From: Deltaproteobacteria bacterium
GTDB taxonomy: Bacteria > Desulfobacterota > Binatia > Binatales > Binataceae
Assembly: GCA_019237115.1 (NCBI GenBank)
Contig: JAFAHS010000282.1
Location: forward strand, 28,028 to 92,027
Direction: 5' to 3'
Length of the DNA stretch: 64,000 nt
The notes beneath the pieces were generated by a model. That model was not told where the DNA came from, searched no databases, and saw only the letters and a program-made list of their open reading frames with translations. Positions within the stretch are counted from its first letter, which is position 1. The number at the start of each line of letters is the position of its first letter. Below, in pieces: positions 59,501 through 64,000 of the stretch. A program made the translations under genes and the position numbers.

Positions 59501-59995
59501 CCCGCCGCCGGCAACGGCCTTGATCATGATCGACGCGTCCGGGCCGAGTGATCCGAAAAAGTTCTTGGCCTCGCCAAGGGTGGTCGCGCCCGCGGTGCCG
59601 CGCAGCAACGGAATGCCAGCCTGGTGGGCGAGGGCACGTGCGCGGACTTTGTCGCCAAACAGATCGAGGACTTCGGGGCGTGGACCGACGAAGCTGATTC
59701 CCTCTTCGCCACAGCGACGTGCGAAGGCGGCATTTTCGCTCAGAAATCCGTAGCCGGGATGGATAGCGTCGCATTTGGCGGCCTGGGCGACCGCGATTAG
59801 CTGCTCGACATCGAGGTAAGCGGCGGCACCTTTGCCGCGCAGCGCGCGCACATCATCGGCCTTTCGCGTGTGCAGTGATTGTGCGTCATCCTCTGAATAA
59901 ACCGCGACCGTTGGTATGCCCAGTTCTGCGGCGGCGCGCATGACGCGAATCGCAATTTCGCCACGATTGGCGACCAGCAGGTTCTTCGGAAGCAT
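56594..59995 (-). CDS. Single-chain acyl-CoA carboxylase (biotin carboxylase-BCCP-carboxyltransferase fusion)
   Basis: This is an 1133-aa protein that joins all three parts of a biotin-dependent carboxylase. Residues 1-450 are biotin carboxylase (NLLVANRGEIAIRVMRAA, the ATP-grasp KAVAGGGGRGIR, and EANARLQVEHTVTE). Residues about 525-600 are the biotin carrier with FVMEAMKMEHV (biotinylated Lys562). Residues about 640-1120 are the carboxyltransferase (FFTEGGGGRPGD, GRCFAGNAAILG, PILFLCDTPGIMVG, LRKGYGLGAQAMAGG). This arrangement is known from the long-chain acyl-CoA carboxylases (LCC) of Mycobacterium and Rhodopseudomonas, which are homo-hexamers accepting several acyl-CoAs. ATG at 59995; the AGGGGAG site is rather distant. 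Substrate length cannot be read. Confidence 0.93.
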   Translation of the reverse strand: MLPKNLLVANRGEIAIRVMRAAAELGIPTVAVYSEDDAQSLHTRKADDVRALRGKGAAAYLDVEQLIAVAQAAKCDAIHPGYGFLSENAAFARRCGEEGISFVGPRPEVLDLFGDKVRARALAHQAGIPLLRGTAGATTLGEAKNFFGSLGPDASIMIKAVAGGGGRGIRAVHRAEDIDEAFKRCQSEARAAFGIGDVYVEQLMPRARHIEVQILGDNTAHVSHLWERECSVQRQNQKIVEIAPSPSLAPMLRDEIISAALKLAKEARYNNLGTFEFLVDATVDGGGSFAFIEANARLQVEHTVTEQVTGVDLVQTQLKLAAGKSLAQLGLEQKNLPKPRGFAIQTRINMESMRPDGTAKPSGGTLTAFEPPSGPGLRVDTFAYVGYTTNPSFDSLLAKLIAHSPSPDFSDAVKRAYRALCEFKVEGISTSLGFLQSLLSHPDFTANRLYTGFIDDHIAELDGKSGSVHRRLFFERSAAPRLAGARIDTRDPLAVLHHGKSGETAVVAQDAPPAAAPRSDLAVPDGTFAVAAPMQGTIVSIDVMEGDLVHREQQLFVMEAMKMEHVIRAEASGAVRQILVAVGDAIFEGHPLAFIEEAEVQVSAAAEQKQIDLDNIRPDLSEVHERHLLGMDESRPDAVGRRRKTGQRTARENVTDLCDPGTFVEYGPIVIAAQRRRRTVEDLVKNTPADGMLAGIGRVNGDLFEDSRAQCIVMSYDYTVLAGTQGQQNHRKKDRMFEIAMKSRLPVVFFTEGGGGRPGDTDGVGVAGLDCMAFAYWGQLSGLVPMVGINSGRCFAGNAAILGCCDVVIATRNSNIGMGGPAMIEGGGLGIFRPEEVGPVEVQVPNGVIDLPVENEREAVQVARKYLSYFQGSIEAWSCADQRLLRGLIPENRLRIYDVRKVIETLADTGSVLEIRRHFGHGMVTALGRIEGRPLGVIANNPTYLAGAIESNGADKAARFMQLCDAYDIPILFLCDTPGIMVGPEIEKTGLVRHASRMFVVGASLTVPFFTIVLRKGYGLGAQAMAGGSFKAPLFTVAWPTGEFGGMGLEGAVKLGYRKELAAVDDPDQRKALFDEMVDRMYKHGKAVNTASTFEIDDVIDPLESRKWIMTALQSAPPPAPRSGKKRPCIDTW

Positions 59996-60257
59996 GAATT
60001 AGGCTTACTCTCCCCTTACCGAACGCATCGAACGGCAAATCCCTTCACCTGATCTATCAGATAAAAGCAAACTCTTGTGGCATTGTGGAAGCGCCGTCAC
60101 GCCCCCCAACCCCACGCCGAATAGGAGAGCGGTTGAGTGCGAGTCAAACAGGCCCCTTTAGGACAGCCAGCGCAGGAGGACCGCTCGGTCCAGGGACCGA
60201 TGGTTGGTGCCCTTCTTTTCCCGATCATGAGTTAGAGGTTAGCTTGAATCGCCGCCG

Positions 60258-62228
60258 ATGCCTTCCGAAACAAACGCTGCCTGGCCTCGAACCGTGAACT
60301 CGCCGTCGACGACGGGGGAGGAATTCTTACGCTACGAGCTTGCGTCCCGCGCGGTCGCAATCGCAATGATTGCAGCGCTCAGTGTGCTCCAACTCGCCGG
60401 GCTGACCCGCTACTTTCCGATCGGTTCCTGGACCGACCGCCACCCATTTTATACCAACAGCTACGCCCTCCATTTTGCGCGCAGCTTGTTGAGCTCCAGG
60501 GCGATGGCGCGCCATCTCAGGCTGTGGAGCTACAGCCCGTTCTTGATGGCGGGCTATCCGGCCGGCACGCGAACCGAACCAATGGGCGACGCGGTAGCGC
60601 TGTGGTTCTGGTTGTGCAGCGGTTTTTCAACCGTCCGATGGGTGGGCCGGGCTGCCGTCCTCTACAAAATGTTCGTGGTCGGAATCCTGGTATGCATTCC
60701 CGCGGCGGCCGCTTCGGCTGCGGTCTGGCTGGGCTTCGATTGGACCGTCGCGACGATTTCGGCGGCGCTCGGCGTGTTTGGGACGTTCAATTACCCGGGG
60801 CTGATGATGATTCGGGCTGGAATGTTCCCGTTCTTCGCCGTCTCTTTCCTTTGCGCGGCATGGAGCGCGCTACTCTACCATTCGCTTGATAGGGGTCCGG
60901 CGCATCGGGTAGCGGCTGCGATAGGCGGCGGGCTGCTGACCTATCTCCATCCCCTGACCGCACTTTTGCTGATTCCGGCCTCGATTGGGTGCCTTGCGGA
61001 GTGCCGAACCCGCAAGGGTCTGTTGTCACTGGCGGCCACCCTAGCGACCGCATTCGCGATGTCGCTTGGCTGGCTATGGCCGCTACTGATGACCTGGGGT
61101 CTCGGCGTTCACTTCGCCAATTGGTGGAAAACCGCCGGAACAATGAGCGGGAGCCTGGCGGCACTTTTCCGCTGGCGTTTGCCGTTTCCGCCCATAGCAG
61201 TGGCCGCAGCCGCAGCGTATGGCGGGGTGCGCGCGCCGTTGCGCAAAGCTTTCCTTGGTGCGTGGCTCGCCGCGATTCTGGGTTTTGGTGCGCTGGCTTA
61301 TTTTGGATCGGAGCTTAAGACCCTCGCGAACCTGGAGCCGGGACGATTCGAGGTACCCTTCTTCTCGTTCGCCGCACCCCTGGCCGCCTATGGCATCCGC
61401 GACGGGTGGAATTGGCTCGGACAAATTCGGACCCCGCTTCGCCAGCTCAGCAAATCACTAGCGGTCGCCGTGGTGGTGTTCTTCGCCCTGGTCTCGTTCG
61501 CATCGTTGTGGCTGGAGACATCGGCGCATGGACCTATCACAACTAAGCTTCCCGATCAGGCCCAAGAAATCTGGCAATGGATGGAGGCGTCGGAGCACGA
61601 CTCCCGAATGGTGATGGAGTCGGGATGGATGGTCGATGAGAATGGCGGGGTGGTGGCACCCTATTTCAACGGCGATATCGGGATGCTGTGGGCGATCGAA
61701 AGCAATCGGGAACTTATCGGCGCATCGCCCAGCGAAGGTTTCACCGCGTTCAGCTTTACCGACCTGGGCAACGGAGTCGGGTTCGGCAAGTCGCTGCCCA
61801 GCTTGAGCCCGGCTCAGTTTCGCCGCGAACTCGAAACCTACAATGTCGGCGCTCTGATCGCCTGGTCGGCGGAGGCCAAGGAATATCTCGACCGAGTTGA
61901 TGGGCTGGTGCCGCTGCAAAGAAGCGACCCATATATGCTCTACGGGGTGCCCGGCAATCACACCTTTCTGATGGCAGGCAAGGCAGGTTCAGTTAGTGCG
62001 GACCCGGATTGCATTCGGATCAGAGCCGCGGAACCGGGGCGGCTGATTTTGAAATACCATTACTTCAAGACGCTGCGCGCTGACCCGCCGATCGCGTTGA
62101 ACCCCGCGCCCATCGGCAATGGCGATCCGATCCCGTTCATCGCGATCGATAACGAGGTCAGGCGCGATATACGGGTTTACAATGCCGGCTTTAGCGGCTG
62201 GGGTGGCGCGGTGGCTGCCTGCCAGTGA
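60258..62228 (+). CDS. Large integral membrane protein of unknown function (GT-C/YfhO-like layout)
   Basis: This is a 656-aa protein with about 11-12 transmembrane helices in residues 30-420 and a soluble C-terminal part of about 230 residues that is predicted to be outside. The first loop contains TDRHPFYTNSYALHFARSL, and an early acidic DR pair resembles the loop of GT-C glycosyltransferases and the 6-pyruvoyl-tetrahydropterin-synthase-related membrane proteins. Such proteins transfer sugars from lipid carriers. I cannot assign it firmly. ATG at 60258. It is divergent from the carboxylase, with 262 bp between, and followed by a secreted protein gene on the same strand. Confidence 0.8.
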   Translation: MPSETNAAWPRTVNSPSTTGEEFLRYELASRAVAIAMIAALSVLQLAGLTRYFPIGSWTDRHPFYTNSYALHFARSLLSSRAMARHLRLWSYSPFLMAGYPAGTRTEPMGDAVALWFWLCSGFSTVRWVGRAAVLYKMFVVGILVCIPAAAASAAVWLGFDWTVATISAALGVFGTFNYPGLMMIRAGMFPFFAVSFLCAAWSALLYHSLDRGPAHRVAAAIGGGLLTYLHPLTALLLIPASIGCLAECRTRKGLLSLAATLATAFAMSLGWLWPLLMTWGLGVHFANWWKTAGTMSGSLAALFRWRLPFPPIAVAAAAAYGGVRAPLRKAFLGAWLAAILGFGALAYFGSELKTLANLEPGRFEVPFFSFAAPLAAYGIRDGWNWLGQIRTPLRQLSKSLAVAVVVFFALVSFASLWLETSAHGPITTKLPDQAQEIWQWMEASEHDSRMVMESGWMVDENGGVVAPYFNGDIGMLWAIESNRELIGASPSEGFTAFSFTDLGNGVGFGKSLPSLSPAQFRRELETYNVGALIAWSAEAKEYLDRVDGLVPLQRSDPYMLYGVPGNHTFLMAGKAGSVSADPDCIRIRAAEPGRLILKYHYFKTLRADPPIALNPAPIGNGDPIPFIAIDNEVRRDIRVYNAGFSGWGGAVAACQ

Positions 62229-62506
62229 GCCGGACAGTCAGTGCCGACCGAACCTGCCGCTGCCAATTCTCTAAAAATCGCCGCGGGCGCGGCGCGGGTC
62301 AGAAGGGCCAAAGTCGGGCAAGACCCTTGGCGGCCCTTCCGTGAGAGCGGATGTCAAGAACACTTAACTTGCAATTCAACCTCTCAGTTGTTCAAGATAA
62401 CTAGAAGCTATTTGGCAGCTTCCCTGCGCAGCTGGTCGTGCCGAAAAGGGGTGGTACGCTTGTGCTTGACTGTCAAATCGATGCGGAGAGCAATGGCTTT
62501 CCGGTT

Positions 62507-64000
62507 GTGACGTTTCTGCAACCGTATCCGACTTGGTCGCGCCGCCTGCCGATACTTCCCCGCGCGGTCTGGCGAGTCGTGTTGGTCGCGGCGATAGCGC
62601 TGTTCTTTTGTTCTGCTCCCAATGCTGCGAGCGCTCCGCCGGCTATCGCGGCGTTCCAAAACGTCTTCCCGGCGAACACCGCCAGTAGAGTTTTTCGGTG
62701 GGGCCCTGCACTCGATGAAAACTTCATCAGGATGGGGAATGTGCTGGATCCGCGAATCGCTTTCTCGCGTGCGTCATCTGCTACGTTTGTCGGGCAGAAT
62801 GGCTTGATTCAAACGGCTGCGATAGATGCTCCGCGCTTCGACTACAATCCCAGCTCAGGTGTGCTCAAAGGGCTGCTCATTGAACAGGGAAGTGTCAATC
62901 AACAGCTGGACTCAAATTTCAACATCTTTACCAGCGGGATTGATCGATGGTATGGGTCCGCTGCTTCCTTGATGTTCAATTCGGGTTTGGCGCCCGACGG
63001 TACCAATAGCATTGCGACCGTGGTCGACGATTCAGTCAATGGCCCCCATCAAGCTCATTACATAAATGGGGCATTCCCTGTAGGCATCAATCCGAACATT
63101 CCTTTTTACGCCTGGCCGGTGGGCGGGCCACAAGTGGAGAGCTGTTCGATGTTTCTACGCGCGGGTAGCTTAAGCTTTGCACAGGTCCAGTTGTACGAGA
63201 ATGCGAGCGGCGCCGGCGTCGCGGTCGATGTCAATCTCCAGGCAGGAACCTTGGCCAACGCTGGACCTTTGGGTTCGGGTTCAACCTATTTGGGAAGTAA
63301 CATCACCGCATATTCAAACGGGATATACCGCGTCTCGATCAGTGGGGTAATCCCTGATCCACATAATCTCTCGTGCGTTCCACTAACCGAAAACTCATTG
63401 GGTGAGATATCGTACTCAGGGACCGGTGGGACTATTGCTGCGTGGGGTATCGACCTGGAGAACAATCCGATCTCGACCTCCTATCTTTATACCGCCAGCA
63501 TTCCGAATCTCCAGCTTGATTCCAATAACTTTGCCAACTGGAGTAGCGGAGGGGGCAACACCACCGAGTGCGGGAACGGGATTCAGTGCAACTCTGCGTT
63601 AACGACCAACGTAATTGCCGCGCCGGACGGTACTGTTACGGCAGCGCAGCTAGCTGACAACAGCACTTACGGCAATCACCTGACCAATCATCCCTTCGGG
63701 TTGGGCGGACCCGGCTTAATCGGGACAGCCGGTCCTTACTATGCGACCGTGACGTGTTCTGCATTCTTTGAGCAGGGAACTCAAAGATATGCACAACTCC
63801 AGTGCGGAACTGGAGGCTCGAGCTTCGTCAATAATGAGGCCAATAGCGGTATTGCGGTTGATATAGACCTCGGGAATGGAACCATCGCCAACGGGGGAAC
63901 ATTTGGCGTGAGCGGCAGCGACCAAACCTCGTATTCAGGAAGCAGTATCGAGGCGCTGCCGAACGCTCAGTTCCCGAACTCTCCACCTGGATGGTATCGA
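62507..64000 (+). CDS. Secreted phage-spike-like repeat protein, 3' end cut by window
   Basis: The frame is open from before 62460 to the end of the window. A GTG at 62507 gives a signal peptide (VVLVAAIALFFCSAPN, cleavage near AASA). Then NVLDPRIAFSRASSATFVGQNGL, IDAPRFDYNPSSGVLKGLLIEQ follows, the pattern of the N-terminal part of many phage tail/head-spike and carbohydrate-binding proteins. Two similar beta-rich modules follow, about residues 145-290 (NFNIFTSGIDRWYGSA onwards) and 325-498 (LDSNNFANWSS onwards), each with a V-D-V/I-D-L-type strand. The protein is likely exported, trimeric and adhesive or glycan-binding. Start codon and end are uncertain. Confidence 0.75.
   Translation, partial: MTFLQPYPTWSRRLPILPRAVWRVVLVAAIALFFCSAPNAASAPPAIAAFQNVFPANTASRVFRWGPALDENFIRMGNVLDPRIAFSRASSATFVGQNGLIQTAAIDAPRFDYNPSSGVLKGLLIEQGSVNQQLDSNFNIFTSGIDRWYGSAASLMFNSGLAPDGTNSIATVVDDSVNGPHQAHYINGAFPVGINPNIPFYAWPVGGPQVESCSMFLRAGSLSFAQVQLYENASGAGVAVDVNLQAGTLANAGPLGSGSTYLGSNITAYSNGIYRVSISGVIPDPHNLSCVPLTENSLGEISYSGTGGTIAAWGIDLENNPISTSYLYTASIPNLQLDSNNFANWSSGGGNTTECGNGIQCNSALTTNVIAAPDGTVTAAQLADNSTYGNHLTNHPFGLGGPGLIGTAGPYYATVTCSAFFEQGTQRYAQLQCGTGGSSFVNNEANSGIAVDIDLGNGTIANGGTFGVSGSDQTSYSGSSIEALPNAQFPNSPPGWYR

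Noticed and set aside
1..64000. tRNA genes, rRNA, CRISPR arrays, insertion sequences
   Set aside because: I looked for cloverleaf-like segments, regular spaced repeats and transposase motifs by eye and found none that hold up; short repeats such as 39872-39923 are local duplications.

Overview
The window is GC-rich, densely coded chromosomal DNA from a free-living bacterium. GTG and TTG starts are common, operons are compact with ATGA/TGATG overlaps, and much of the content is acyl-CoA, short-chain dehydrogenase (SDR), glutathione transferase (GST), metallo-beta-lactamase and flavin enzymes. This profile resembles uncultured soil lineages such as Binatota or deltaproteobacterial-grade groups, but that placement is inference. 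I see no rRNA, tRNA, CRISPR array or transposase.

Layout. 0-9.4 kb: a phosphodiesterase, a VOC protein, an acyl-CoA dehydrogenase, then a TetR-controlled divergent catabolic cluster (TetR-SDR-HCCA isomerase leftwards; SDR-GST-CaiB transferase-SDR rightwards). 9.4-13 kb: an HxlR regulator with a nitrate-reductase-associated protein, divergent from a molybdopterin oxidoreductase, with an operator inside a near-consensus promoter. 13-16 kb: an acyl-CoA dehydrogenase and an APH-like kinase that look like the split halves of ACAD10/11. 16-20.3 kb: a three-subunit molybdenum hydroxylase and a MoaD-like protein. 20.5-28.4 kb: stress and sugar genes, ADH, enoyl-CoA hydratase, an RNA-binding protein, mtnA and a DUF7064-like protein. 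28.4-34.1 kb: a peptide-type ABC importer without ATPases, a macrodomain protein and a DHA2 efflux pump. 34.3-38.9 kb: a five-gene polyphosphate-type operon (Ppx/GppA-HD, two thymidylate-kinase-like proteins, CHAD, SixA); ppk1 lies at 50.8 kb. 39-43 kb: a secreted protein, a frameshifted methyltransferase in AT-richer DNA and an OPT transporter. 43-60 kb: catabolic enzymes, a zinc-ribbon protein and a single-chain acyl-CoA carboxylase. 60-64 kb: a large membrane protein and the start of a secreted phage-spike-like protein.

The most striking result is two probable selenoproteins that ordinary gene calling would truncate. A periplasmic rhodanese (43091-43558) and a carboxymuconolactone decarboxylase/AhpD-like protein (55894-56469) each have one in-frame TGA where relatives carry a redox cysteine, and the protein family continues unbroken after it. 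In both, a perfect hairpin follows the TGA with a three-base loop beginning GU, 22 and 18 nt downstream, as expected for a bacterial SECIS. TGA is a normal stop in many other genes here, so a recoded genetic code does not explain this.

The second candidate system is the polyphosphate operon. Its paired P-loop kinases belong to the fold shared by thymidylate kinase and PPK2, and the second one has lost the Walker A lysine (Arg instead). The third is a group of three SDR paralogues that all lack the catalytic Tyr and Ser of classical SDRs.
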